This document shows, piece after piece, positions 10,621 through 21,886 of a DNA stretch of 64,000 nt. The stretch comes from Aurelia coerulea (taxonomy: Eukaryota; Cnidaria; Scyphozoa; Semaeostomeae; Ulmaridae). Under the pieces are notes generated by a model. It saw only the letters and a list, made by a program, of their open reading frames with translations. It had not been told where the DNA came from and searched no databases. A program made the position numbers and the translations under genes. The DNA lies in contig CM076947.1 of NCBI GenBank assembly GCA_039566865.1, positions 6,269,501-6,333,500 on the forward strand, read 5' to 3'. The number at the start of each line of letters is the position of its first letter. Position 1 is the stretch's first letter.

Positions 10621-11236
10621 CCGGGTGACCCAGAAAAACGTGACCCAACGCAATCTGTTATAGAGAAAAAAGTAAGTGGCAGATTGAAATATTTCAAACG
10701 TTATTTTGTCGCTAAAAGACCAGCCTAGATTATGAGTATTTTTCGCAATTTTTTTGGGCACGGGAAGGTTTCCGAATTAAGGATTTTGAGGGAAAGGGCA
10801 GGCTTGCCATTCTCAAAGAGTCTTCAAAAACAAGGGATCGATTTGAAGCCATTTCAGATCTTCTAAACAACGAGGAGCGTGTTTCATTCTGCCTGAGAAT
10901 ATTTTCAAGTACCTAGGGACTATAAACTTGCTCTGAAGACTTCCGACTGTGTTACCTATTCCCAGTTTAAAATGAAACACGCTCCTCGTTGTTTTGAAGA
11001 TTTAAAATGGCTGTAAATTGATGCCCTGTTTTTGACGACTTTTTGAGGATTTCAGGCATGCTCTTTTCCTCGAAATCCTTAATTTTGGAAATTTAACGTG
11101 CCAAAAAAATGCGAAAAATACTCATGGCATAGGCTAGTCTTTTAGCGACAGAACAACGTTTGAAGCATCTCAATCGGCCACTTAGTTAATTTTCTGTAAC
11201 AGATTGCGTTGGGTCACTTTTTTCTGGGTCACCCGG
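10621..11236. mobile_element. CCGGGTGACCCAG MITE, long palindrome, TA-flanked
   Basis: Ends CCGGGTGACCCAGAAAAA and its complement, with TA on both sides (10619-10620, 11237-11238). Much of the interior is also inverted: AAACAACGAGGAGCGTG near 10865 pairs with CACGCTCCTCGTTGTTT near 10979-10994. It shares the nine-base edge TACCGGGTG with four other elements in the window, but its interior is different. It lies in an intron of the THAP gene. Confidence 0.88.
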
Positions 11237-11255
11237 TACACAATTTAGTACTTGT

Positions 11256-11432
11256 GAGGGAGATGAGATATGGGTTGTTTGATGAAATGTACAGTACCTG
11301 CCCCCCCCCCCCATATGCAATAGGTTAATGCCCATGAGCAGTAGTGTTTTCTTGGAGCTCTGACAGGCGCATGAGCATTAATCTACTGCACAGGGGGGGG
11401 GGGGCACGTAAGTTTCCCCTATCTCATCTCTC
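11256..11432. mobile_element. Short inverted-repeat element
   Basis: GAGGGAGATGAGATA on the left pairs with TATCTCATCTCTC on the right. Inside, a C-run at about 11299-11313 faces a G-run at about 11393-11404, so the whole 177 bp folds as one imperfect hairpin. It is intronic and has no coding capacity. Confidence 0.65.
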
Positions 11433-11489
11433 AAAAAATACTTCAAATACTTGTCCAGGTATTTACAGGAAGTTATCTCTCTTTCATAG

Positions 11490-11637
11490 TTCAAGGAGTT
11501 TTCAAGTCAAACTGATCCGTGTGTTGGTTGCAAAAGTCTTTCTTCCGAAGTCAGTCGCCTGAAAAATTTGTGGATTGGTGCAAAGAATAAACTTGCTGCA
11601 GAAAGAAATGAAATTACAAAGCTCGAAAGGAAGCTCG
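11490..11637 (+). CDS. THAP-domain gene, exon 3 (coiled coil)
   Basis: Acceptor CTTTCATAG at 11489, donor CTCG|GTAAAC after 11637. The exon is 148 nt, entering in phase 0 and leaving in phase 1. The peptide carries SSQTDPCVGCKSL followed by a heptad-like charged segment (SEVSRLKNLWIGAKNKL, then EITKLERKL), as expected for the short coiled coil after THAP fingers. Phase agreement with exons 2 and 4 is good evidence that these exons were spliced together. Confidence 0.7.
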
Positions 11638-11639
11638 GT

Positions 11640-12103
11640 AAACTGATCTATTTTTAGCTCGCTATACAAGGATGGAAGAAACTTGAAGAAATTTTGGAAA
11701 TGAGTAAGAAAAATCTAAGAAACTTCAAATGCTATGAATTCTAAGATAGTAAATCTTTTGAAACTCTTATTCTCAAGTAAATTATGGGTTTTGAACACAA
11801 TAAAGCACAAATACCTTTACCTTCCCTTTACCTTATGAAATACCCAGACATGTCTGTAGCATAGTGTTAGAAATATAGCACAATTCATGCATTCAATAAA
11901 AGAAACAAACTACAGAACTTTAGATGCTGAAGAGCAAAGCTTGTAGTAAATGTTAGCTGTCCAAATTTCTCAACAATACCAACAAAACATGTTACATTTT
12001 TACAAGCCCAGCCCTGCATTCAATGTTTGATGAATCAATTTATATTGTTGGAATTAATGTTATAAATACAAACAAAACCTGGGCAATGAAATGCCTTTTA
12101 CAG
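11640..12103. other. Intron, nothing else seen
   Basis: AT-rich intronic sequence between exons 3 and 4 of the THAP gene, ending in the polypyrimidine-like CCTTTTACAG acceptor. Confidence 0.5.
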
Positions 12104-12299
12104 ATAAACTAGAAGCTAATGATGAGAGTCTTGAGGATGAGCATTGGGAAGAATTGTTGGACCTTGATGAGCAAATAGATGATGACGATGGGGCTGTTGA
12201 TATGGATGATGATAATATGAATGATGTTGAGGATGATGATTATATCGTAGAAGATAAAAATGAAGGTGGAACAGAACTGGATGTTACAGTCACAAGCAG
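12104..12299 (+). CDS. THAP-domain gene, exon 4 (Asp/Glu-rich)
   Basis: Acceptor CCTTTTACAG at 12103; entering in phase 1, the first full codons give DKLEANDESLEDEHWEELL. A run of Asp follows (IDDDDGAVDMDDDNM), then ELDVTVTSR, before the donor AG|GTATAT after 12299 (phase 2). The phase agrees with exon 3. Exon 5 as drawn does not match phase 2, so a small exon may be missing between them or one junction has decayed. Confidence 0.65.
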
Positions 12300-12589
12300 G
12301 TATATATCAGAACCACTTTGGGAATTTTAAACAGTATATAGTGTAAAAAGCAGTGTGTCATTAGCTTATGTCCATTGTATATGTTAAAAATTCATACAAT
12401 TTGGAGCAAAACTGCAAGATGTACTTTGTCTAGCGTCTTATTTGTTGTTGATCATTCTGTATTTTACCAAATGAAACGTTTATATCTCTTGAACATATTT
12501 GTAGCCATTGTGGTGAGATAATATTTTGTGGATGTGAATGTACACGCAATCAGTATTTGTGACACATTTGCATTTTTTTCAACCCAAAG

Positions 12590-12944
12590 GACACTGGATC
12601 CAATGATATACGAACAGAACCAAAATTCATTGTTTTCCTCTCGCAACTCCTCCTATTATTTCGTGTGTGCCCCTCATGTAAGGCAGATGGTCTCCTGACG
12701 GAACAAAGAGTAGTTTGCACAATGATAGAAATTGCATCATTATGGTGGAAATCCAAAATGTCCAAACAAAGAGATGGTATGAAAAAGTCAACCAGATATG
12801 CCTGGAACAAGGACCCCTGCTGGAAACTTCCTTCTCTCCTTTGCAATACTTGTAGCTGGTGCCTCTGCAACTAAAATTCGGACTGTATTTGGCCACATGG
12901 GACTTGCTTGCATATCACTCACAACCTACTATACTCATCATAGG
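12590..12944 (+). CDS. THAP-domain gene, exon 5 (transposase-like core start)
   Basis: Acceptor CCCAAAG at 12589; donor AGG|GTATGT after 12944. The peptide DIRTEPKFIVFLSQLLLLF is followed by a Cys pair (CPSCKADG). After a one-base frame slip near 12805 comes TPAGNFLLSFAILVAGAS, then FGHMGLACIS. Many animal THAP-associated Kolobok-like transposase proteins show this order: EPK(F/Y)IVF, a zinc ribbon, then PAGN..LS.AI. The catalytic part is not found downstream within the window. The gene is probably a decayed transposase-derived gene; domestication cannot be excluded. Confidence 0.65.
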
Positions 12945-13094
12945 GTATGTGATTGTATGATTCACTTGCGACCTCCATAGAATGTAATTATATACTGACA
13001 TGAACCAAATGTAAATAATCCTGCCTTAGAATATTTTAATTCCAGAATCCTTGTTTGAAAGGTTTTGCAGTCTTATTAATTTGACTCTAGAATT

Positions 13095-13215
13095 CTTATC
13101 AGAATTTTTCCGAATAACATAAAATGACACTTTGCATCAGTTAGCTTCATATGGTTGTCAACGAACCACTTGGAAAGGCGGCTAGCATCTGCCCCTAACT
13201 TATCAGGAAGGAAAG
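13095..13215 (-). pseudogene. Short LINE RT fragment
   Basis: On the minus strand the peptide LSKWFVDNHMKLTDAKCHFM matches the post-catalytic segment of CR1-like RTs (WF..N.MKLN..KCH). Nothing else of the element remains. It lies downstream of THAP exon 5 in antisense orientation, so it is a relic within or beyond that gene. Confidence 0.6.
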
Positions 13216-15409
13216 ATGGCGGATGAAAGTAAGTTTGCAATAATGTCTTCACCATACTTGAATGATGCACTCTATTGTACTACTGCAGTTGTATCATGGC
13301 TTCAATTAAATTTTCTGATCTGGATCACGCAAGTAGATCTTTTTTTTTGTTATAGCTGGAATGAAGTTTTGCACCAACTGCACAAAAAAACTTGCATGCA
13401 GGCCTAGGCCTGTGGTAGTATGATGAGTAAATGAAGGCCTTACAGGACGAGGGTAGGCTCGGCTTTTTGCTCTTTGAAAAAGATTTTGTGTTGATCATGT
13501 TGTAAACAAAGAGAAACTTATCTAGGCTGATGACATGCATTCAAAATAAAACATATGAATGAAAGTGGGAATGAATGATATGAATTCAAAATAAAAATGA
13601 AAAAGGGAATCGATGGCATGGTGTAAACCTTTGGTTGGGGGTATGTAGCAAAAACAAACTTTCCACCCTGCTGGAGCAAGACTGAATTATGTTTTTTATG
13701 CGCGCGCAGATATCCCTCGAAACCGAGGCAATGGGGAAATCAGAATTATTACAAACGCTCCTTTCCTCAATTCTAGAACTGACCACAGCTGAAACCATAA
13801 CAGCAACAACAACGAGCATAGGTGAAGGTCACATGGAAAGAGCTTAAACTGAAATACCTGAAATACGGAGAACATCCCAAAACAAAAACAAGACAGTTTT
13901 ACACACAAGTAACCCGTGGAGTTTTACCCAGTTTATTAATCGCAAGCCAGTGTTGTAAAGAAATCAAACTATTTGATTCTGGGCAATAAAAATCTCTTGC
14001 AAAGCCTGAAGTTTCTGCTCTCTCAACTAACCCTTCGATGGACTAAAACTTCCCGCCCGACGTGCGTCACTGCGAGTAACATCGATGAGCGAGTACTATT
14101 TTCTGAACGCAGTCATGCTTACCTTGAAGTAAAAATTGTTCTGTAAAATGTAAAAATTAGCTTTGCTCAACGACCAATTTGCCATAAAGGGAATACAAAC
14201 ATGAAATCAATGTCACAAGAAATTTGCGATATACATCAAAACAACGAGAATTTTGGCCTAATCTATCATAAACTGACCCCCTGGTACATCAAACCAAACA
14301 TCAAGTAATCAATACTAACATAGGCTACGGACGGGGGTATAATTTTGACTTCACCTTGAGCTTTTGTCGTTGCTCTCCTTTGTTTGCGGCTGCTAGATTG
14401 TAAACAAACAAAGATGGCTGGCTGGGAAATCATCATAAAACCAACACGTAGATATCTAATTTTTACAATGTCATCCCCTATTTTCCCGGCGGTACCGATA
14501 CGATTTTCTGACAGCCAAATAAAATTTCGATCAATACAAAAAGGTTTCCTGAAAAGGCTGCGGCCAGATTTTTTGCAAATTACATAGAAATTCGATCAAT
14601 TTTTCCTCACTATTTTTGAACCAAAATCTAGTAACCTTGAAATTTCTTGGCTTGTGAGGCTCAGAAGAGTCAAATAGGCTTGCAATTCAATGAAATAAAC
14701 AACAAAGTATCTACCTCTTCAAAAATAATTTTACTGCTTGTTTATTTCAAGGATTTTGAACACTAGGAGGGTTTACTTTGGCAGACCAAAATACTTAGGC
14801 CGATAACCATGTGAAGATCACCGGTACTTCGATAAAAAATTGAAGTATGATCCCCTATTTTCCCGAATAGCTCACCTGACTCAAAATGTTGCTCAGATCT
14901 TGGAGAAGGATTTCAGAGATGATGGTGAAAAGGCTGCGGCCAGTTTTGGAGTATTTTACAAAACATTAAATCCTTGAATTCTTCGTCTTTTGTGACAATC
15001 ACCACGATATCTATTTCACGTGTTTGGAGCCCTTTAAAATGTTTGATTAACTTCAGCTCTCGTCCAAGTAATCTTTAACTTTCAACCTGTGCATTTAGCC
15101 AAGTACCGAAGACAATAGGCCAATTCCCAGGGGTCAGGAATCTTCGAAAGTCTATTGTTTGTTTTTCCTGGCAACTTTGCAGATTCACAGATTCCAACTA
15201 AATGCGGGGGCGCAAGGTCCTGTCGGTCAGCGGCAAAAACATAATTCAGTCTTGCTCCCTGCTGGTATAACATTGTGTTTAGTCAGCAGTGACTTCTTTC
15301 AATGTGACTCCTTGAGTTTGACATTGAATTGAATTCAAATGAGAGCATCATTCCTTCCAGACCACCAAGAAAGTTTGCATTTTGCATGTGCCTGTTGAGA
15401 TGGCTTAAA
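13216..15409. repeat. Gene-poor stretch with a roughly 378-bp spaced repeat
   Basis: No convincing gene. Around 14468 and again around 14847 the text ATCCCCTATTTTCCCG is followed about 80 bp later by AAAAGGCTGCGGCCAG (14552 and 14929), suggesting an old tandem duplication of about 378 bp. Short ATGs in good context (13216, 14413) have no recognisable product. Confidence 0.4.
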
Positions 15410-15723
15410 CAGGAGGGTGCCGAGAGCTTGGCCAGAGCTGGGCCGGAGCCAAAGGCCCTTTTTGTATTTTTTCGCTAGCTCCAGCCATTCAATAGAGGAA
15501 TGTGAAATGGAAAGATATCTTTTTAATAACTGCTAGAACAAAATTTGGTGTTGATATCTGGTGTGGTTTATCATTAACAGTATTTAGTCCCATATAGATC
15601 TTTGTTTCCCACCATTAACATTGATTTGAGCCAATACCCTTTTTACGTTTGTTTTCAACTGCTCCGGCGAGGCTCAGGCAAGCTCCGGCCATTGGCCATT
15701 GGCCGGAGCCTCAGCACCCCCTG
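15410..15723. mobile_element. hAT-like MITE
   Basis: Left end CAGGAGGGTGC, right end GCACCCCCTG, with further inverted GGCCGGAGCC blocks. The flank CTTAAACA occurs at 15404-15411 and 15724-15731, an 8-bp direct repeat that overlaps the terminal CA. CAGGG-type ends and an 8-bp duplication are typical of hAT elements. No coding sequence. Confidence 0.75.
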
Positions 15724-15731
15724 CTTAAACA

Positions 15732-16854
15732 AGATTTCAACAGAAATTTTGTAATGTCTGTGGTAAAAAACGAATCTTTTGTTTATCTGTGACTGTGTGG
15801 CCCTCACAGAAAACTTTGTAAGTTCCTACACACCCAATATATCTTGAGTGGTGACCCTATTATTGTGTTATGCAATTTTAGAATAGTCCTCATATCTTGT
15901 GCGTGTTCAGCCCAGATATGAAACTGAAAGTTTGCCTTGCGTCCACAGTTCTGGGCACTAAATTTTTGTGAAACAATTTATTTAGTACTAGAGGAAACAT
16001 TGGCCCACTGTGTAGCAACGCGAAAACAGCCATGCAAGCAATTCTCGTGAATGAAGGAGTGATCTTCCGCACATTCTACATGCTTTCCAATTTGGTGCTT
16101 TGCCAGCTTTTCAGTATGGGTTTCATTTTGCAAATAATGTTTTACTCTGCAGTTGCTTTGCTAAAGGCGAGACATTGCAGACTTTCGTCCATATATATGT
16201 AATTCATTTAAAGTAGGCATAAATATATGAGTAGCTATGGAATAGAAACTAATTCAAGTTTGACGCAAAGTAAATTTAAATTTCCAGGGCAAACTTAGTA
16301 ACCAAAAAGCAGGGTTAATGCATGAACAACAAATTACAGTAGATTTTGGGTAAGAAATTATTATCTGCTTAAGTTTTTTACAACATTGATCTTATCATCA
16401 ATTGTATCAAAGAAGAAATGCTTATTTTGTACCAACTAGGAATTACCTACTGCACTGCATGTTATTCCATTGAACTCTGATACTGATAAAAAGTGGGTGT
16501 GAAACATACGGATGTGAACAGCTGCTTTGAGCATTGAACCAATTGGTTAAATATTTTCGTCTGGCATTGGTCAAGTTGAATCTTGTTGGATAAGATTGAT
16601 ACCAACAGATTCATAGTGGAGAACAAATGTCAAATGTTATTGTCATTGGCATCGTACGCATCCAAGCATGTTTGACGTGTGCTAATGGATGTTGTTTCAC
16701 ATGCGAAATTGAGACGGACATCATTTTGTACCTTAATTGCTCCACCGATGAGACAAATACCAAATACTAAAATTATCATTCTAAATGTCATTCTATCTTC
16801 TTTCCTAGATACTTGTATATTTTGGATTGGCTAGATCCTTAGATAATTACTGTA
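15732..16854. other. No gene recognised
   Basis: AT-rich, with stops in all frames and no repeat that I can delimit. Confidence 0.5.
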
Positions 16855-17448
16855 CCGGGTGTCCCAAAATGATGTATTATTGTTTGATTGCTTACATGTC
16901 CATAACCAATGAACCGATTTTCAACCACTTTGTTTTATTTGATTGACTAAAGGCAAAATTGTATTTTAAGATGTTGGTTGTGGTCTTACCACGGCGTTTT
17001 CATGTCGAAAAGAAGGTCGACTAACCTGCTCAAATTCAAGCCGTAGATGGCATGAGAAAGAAACGGCCTATTTTTCCACTCAACATTTTAGATGTGATAC
17101 AAAAGGCTGAACTCCTATTTGTATTCTCTGAACTCAGAATTAACTGAATTCGTATTCTCTGAACGACATATATTCTCTGAACGACATATAAGTTCAGCCT
17201 TTTGCATCACATCTAAAATATTGACTAGGAAAGAAGGCCGTTTCTTTTTCATGCCACGTAAAGCTTGAATTTGAGCAGGTTTATCAATTTTCTTTTCAAC
17301 ATGAAGACATTGGCCTAAACCACAGCCAACATCCTCGAATACAATTTAGCCTTTCGGCAATCGAATAAAATAAAGTTTTTGAAAATCGGTTCATCGGTTA
17401 TGGACATAGAAGCAATCAAACGATAATACATCATTTTGGGACACCCGG
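16855..17448. mobile_element. CCGGGTGTCCCAAAATG MITE, full-length hairpin
   Basis: Starts CCGGGTGTCCCAAAATGATG and ends with its complement, with TA on both sides. The centre is inverted too: TTTTAGATGTGATACAAAAG near 17089 faces CTTTTGCATCACATCTAAAA near 17199. Nearly the whole 594 bp can therefore fold on itself. Third member of the TACCGGGTG group. Confidence 0.88.
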
Positions 17449-17450
17449 TA

Positions 17451-18588
17451 TATTCTGGATTCTCTACTTTCATCAGCCACGAAAGTATACATCTGATGTA
17501 AGACTTTCAGTGAAAATCTGGCCAGATCGTCCGGCCACATTTTAACAATTCAAGCCGGAAAGTCCAGTTCCAGCCAGATTATGGAAATCCTGATCTGGTA
17601 CCCGCCTAAATTCATGATTTAACACCAAAAATTTAGAGGAATTGACAATGAGATTTGAGTTGTGAAAACAATAGACTGGACTGTCCAGTCTCCATAGATG
17701 CAGATCTGTACAGTATGTTTTCCACATGGGTCACAACACAACACAACATCACAACACAACATTAAATGTATCTCCATCTTAAAGCAAAGGAAGCACTTTT
17801 TTTGAATATGTTTCATTCTACTTTCCATATTCTAATTGCAGGGAGGCACAAACCAAAGCGACCGGATGTTATATTAAAAGTATGTATTGTTCACAAATCC
17901 TGCCTTTTACAGCAACTTGTGTTTGTTCTTGTTGTGATTGTATGATTTATGCATTACACAATCAAAGTCAATCTCCAATATTTCAGCAGTTGCACATATC
18001 TCTACGAACTTGTTGTTTACAATTTTTTTCAATTAATGCCCTTGTTTTTAAAACTTGTCACAAGAAACAATGCTTATACATCACAGCACTTGTGCACATT
18101 AACATGACAAGCATTCTAAAGAATACCTATGACTTCTTAAGAAACTGAAACAATTATTGTTAGGAAATTAAGCATATCCCCAAGGGTTCATGAGAATTAT
18201 CAGGCATACAGTGTTATGTGCCTTAGCCATCTGCCCATAGTGTAGGCCTTAGGCATATTAACATTGTGGTTTCCTTCCTTAGAGTTTTGTACTTACTCTT
18301 GAGAATTCCGGTTTTAAAAATTTGCAGTTTTTCACATGGTTAAAGGATTCTTATCATAATCTGTAGAGTTTGTGTAAATTATTATGAATTTTTGTCATGT
18401 TATTATACACAAGGCATCCACTGTATGTCAAAATGTATTTCAGAAATGTGAAAATTGCAATACAGGCAACCCACCAAACAAATCAGCAAAACCTCTTGCC
18501 CGACCAACTTCGAATTGGCACAAAAAATATATTCAATTGATTGACTTGGCCTACTCCTACTTTTATTGATCAGTTCAAGCTCAAGTTG
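17451..18588. other. No gene recognised
   Basis: Several short open frames on both strands lack family motifs. A local run of CACAACACAACA lies near 17729-17761. Confidence 0.45.
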
Positions 18589-19008
18589 TCAAGATGGAAT
18601 GCTTCTCAGTAGCACCAGAGCGTCTTGAATCTCTTTCTTCATTATTGTTTTTTTTTCTAGGAACTTATGCTTCATGAGCATCACAATCATGACATAGAGC
18701 CCCATCGCCATTTTCCGATCACCTGGCTCCTGAGAGCGCTTTGGTGTACAATCTCGGGATGTTTGTTTACAAGAGGAATGGGTCCTATAATTAAAAAAGC
18801 GCGCAAACAAATACTTTCCTGATGCCATGAGCTTCAAGTTGAGACGTGGTTTACTTTTGTCTGGCATGTGAATCCAGCGATATGGGAAGATGAAAGAGGC
18901 CTTCCTGTGATGGAATCGCACGTAGTCGCCATTTTTACCTTCGTGTTTCCTTGCAGCAGTTATATTTTCTCTTGTTTCTCTGTTATTGTTTACTAGAACC
19001 GCAGTCAA
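18589..19008 (-). other. Unassigned 139-codon ORF
   Basis: The longest unexplained open frame in the 13-21 kb gap. It is basic (for example RKHEGKNGDYVRFHHRKASF), with no signal peptide and no clear membrane segment. No domain recognised. It starts next to the foldback element at 19147-19637. It may be an exon of a host gene or a chance frame. Confidence 0.25.
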
Positions 19009-19146
19009 AACATTTCAAACTTTACTCCAACTCTCTAAGCGAATATTTAAAAAAAAAATTTGATCATAATATCTTCTCCTACCCAGCCGGGGGGTAAAGT
19101 TCTAACTGCAGTCAGATAGGCTACAGATCGCCCTATTCTGATTGCG

Positions 19147-19637
19147 ACGTTACTAAAACACGGAACAAGCGGAACAAGGCAGTAACAAGTGGAACAAGCG
19201 AGGAACAACCCAGTAACAAGCCGAACAAGCAAGGAACATCTGTCTCTATCCCAAGGGAAGTTAAAAATATGTTGAAATGAAAGAGTAGCGCGCGGCAACA
19301 ATAAGGAGAAGAAGAAAGAACATACACACACCTTTGCTTCCTTATTCACGTTCCCTTGCAACGACTTTGGACTCCTTTGGGACATGCGGCGCCTTTTTTC
19401 TGCTCTTACCCTATTATCTTCTTGACTTATTATCTAATGCCGCGCGCTACTCTTTCATTTCAACATATTTCGAGCTTCCATTGGGATAGAGACAGATGTT
19501 CCTTGCTTGTTCGGCTTGTTACTGGGTTGTTCCTCACTTGTTCCGCTTGTTACTGACCTGTTCCGCTTGTTACTGGCGTGTTCCGCACTCGTTCCGCTTG
19601 TTACTGCCTTGTTCCGCTTGTTCCGTGTTTTAGTAAC
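19147..19637. mobile_element. Foldback element with tandem-repeat arms (GGAACAAG type)
   Basis: The left arm (GTTACTAAAACACGGAACAA, then repeated units like GCGGAACAAGGCAGTAACAA) is the inverse of the right arm, which ends CCGTGTTTTAGTAAC. Both arms are built from short related repeats. The AGTAGCGCGCGGCA segment is inverted near 19286 and 19438. The flanks both carry TTCTGATTG, but it is not directly adjacent to the ends. Non-coding. Confidence 0.8.
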
Positions 19638-21293
19638 TTCGATTCTGATTGAGGTTTGGCTTCGAATTCTGGGATTCTCTCTCAATGAAGAGACGGGGTT
19701 TAAGGTGAAATTGAAAAAGAAACCTCACCAGGGGGTTTCACTGACATTGGATGCACATGAGATAGGGTTTGAATTGATGCCAGGGGGGGGCATTGAAGTA
19801 TGGGAAGGGGACTGTGGGGGACTATGGGGGAAGGTGTTCCCAGTTATCTTGTAACATACTGTAAATTTCAATTGAAAATTGCTTATGGTCTCATTAAACA
19901 AATAAAGAGGCAAAATGTTACTTATCAAACGATAACTTGAGATAAATATCTTCCGTTATGTGTACAGCATCCATTTCAATTGGAAACTGCGCTTTCTTGA
20001 GCCCTCTGCGGTGGTGCTGTTCGAAATTCATGCGCGAAGTTGTGTGATCGGAAAAGGGCGATGGAATGAAGATGTTGGGATTTTATCGCTGTGTTTTCCG
20101 AAAAAGATTGTACAGAAGACGGTCGCTAAATTTACAATAACTGGTTTCTATCCTTTAAACTATGAAATAAAGAATAATTCATTAGCATTGACATTTCCGA
20201 TAAAATTGCTTGGGCCAAGTAACTTGAGGTTTCTTTTTCAGTGATCAGAAAAGGGTGATGGGGCTCAAATTGTCTTGACGGTCAACCAAACACATCTGGT
20301 GGCAATCTTGGCTGCAATCTGTTTTCAACTCCTGGTTTGACAGAATAATTTGCTGGCCAGGGTAAGTCACCAACGGAATTAGGAGAAGCGATGTTGCTGT
20401 CCTTTCTGAAGTTTGAATCAGGTACGTCTTGCATTATATATTGATTATCAACTTTATCCGCAGAGCACTCAATAGTTCCTCAGCAATCAAGTTTGGGAGA
20501 GAATTATCTTTAAGTGCTGCTTGATTTTACATTTTTCGTACTGTTTGTAATTTTTTTGTTTTTTTGCCTCCAATCAATTTTGGTTCCAATCAGCTTTGGT
20601 GTCTAACCCGCAAAATAGAATGCCAGTTTTTTCAAAGCAGCTTGTTAAGTTTCTTATTATGGAATGGTCATTAATCTGGATACAGGCTGAAAGGTTTCTT
20701 ATTGCATCGTTAAGAAACCTTCAGTGATTTCAGCTTAATATTTCATGAAAAGAGAAAACAGTATCTAGCAGTACATTCTCGTTACCTAGCTTACTCAACC
20801 ATGCATACATGCCAAATTTACCATCAGAAATGGAGATGCCTTTGCATGAAGTCTCTAAAAAGTGTTGTTACGTTAAAAAAGAATATCAAATATGAATTTA
20901 TTTTGGGTCCTTCTATAAGAAACCTTCTTATAAGAAGGTTTCATAGATGAGGGCACCATTTCTCAAAAAAATCAGCCTGAGGTTTCTTATATAGTGGTTT
21001 CTATTTTGCAGCTTCTTACTGCATGTTTACTTTATGAAAGAAAGGCATGAATGCCCAAGAATAGAAATTCTGTCATGAAGGGAGATTTCCATTTATCATG
21101 TCTTTACCTATTTCATTCCTGCAGATCTTTTCAAGGGATTAGACATAGCTCTATCTCATAGCCCCTAAAACTAGAGTAAAGGAACCTCCACAAATCCATT
21201 GTTTCTTTAGTTACGCGATGAAACAGCAGGTGTCAAAGTTATTAAAGACAGTAAATAATTTTTAAACTTGGCCTGGGTCAGCTTTTAACTATG
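19638..21293. repeat. Gene-poor stretch with AAGAAACC hairpins
   Basis: No convincing gene; the 94-codon plus ORF at 19960 has no motif. Several small hairpins use the word AAGAAACC, notably 20913-20946 (CTATAAGAAACCTTC facing GAAGGTTTCATAG) and about 20691-20720. These resemble ends of the TA-flanked MITEs at 37.4 and 55.9 kb and may be remnants. Confidence 0.4.
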
Positions 21294-21725
21294 TCAATTC
21301 CCTTTTAGTGAGAACTTACAAGCTAGACAATTAACTTCCTTGAACCCCATATAAATACTAGTAGGAAATAGGCAAATGGAGCGTATTTTCATTACAACAC
21401 ATGAAGGGCAAACACGTATGTTGCCCTTGCCCAAGTAACCATAACGCCAGAATACATACTTTCGATAAGCTGCTTTTCTGAAAGCCCTTGTTCTGTTATC
21501 CCCTGCATTATTTCGAATATCAACCAAATTTTTTACGGCCATTTCTAAGTTTTCAGGGTGCAGACAGAACTTTGAAAACTTTCTTCGGTCTGTAATGCAA
21601 TCTTTGTGTTTGCAGCACTTGTTTTCAATGTCTCTCTGCATCTCGCAGCAGTTACCACATTCACACCAAGTGGGCTTGTTTCTTGTATCCATCTCATCAA
21701 CAGATTGGTTTTCCTACTGCAGATA
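21294..21725 (-). CDS. P2RX7 intracellular-domain-like exon
   Basis: A minus-strand frame beginning ENQSVDEMDTRNK after a possible TGCAGTAG acceptor. Then come PTWCECGNC, ENKCCKHKDC, HPENLEMAV, FRKAAYRKYVFWRYGYLG, RVCPSCVVMKIR and MGFKE. This Cys pattern and the AYR..V.W..G.LG..N.RV.PSCVV..IR order match the P2X7 receptor cytoplasmic ballast domain, which occurs as a stand-alone domain in many cnidarian proteins. The ending shortly after YMGFKE is normal for the domain. A second frame upstream begins MPRAGGAYFVCSICSRK and may be the true N-terminus after a frame shift. No purinoceptor channel is nearby. Confidence 0.75.
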
Positions 21726-21886
21726 GAGCAAACAAAATACGCACCGCCAGCCCGAGGCATCTTGCAAGCATGTAATCTCACTTGTATTTCTTTGGTAAAC
21801 TATATTCTCTTTTTAAACTTTATTTTAACTGTTACAAAATCATACAAATGGAGTGAAGAATCATTTATGATCAACAACAAGAAGAA

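Noticed and set aside
13216..13229. First exon MADE|GTAAGT in good start context
   Set aside because: Only four codons, with no downstream acceptor exon or family support.
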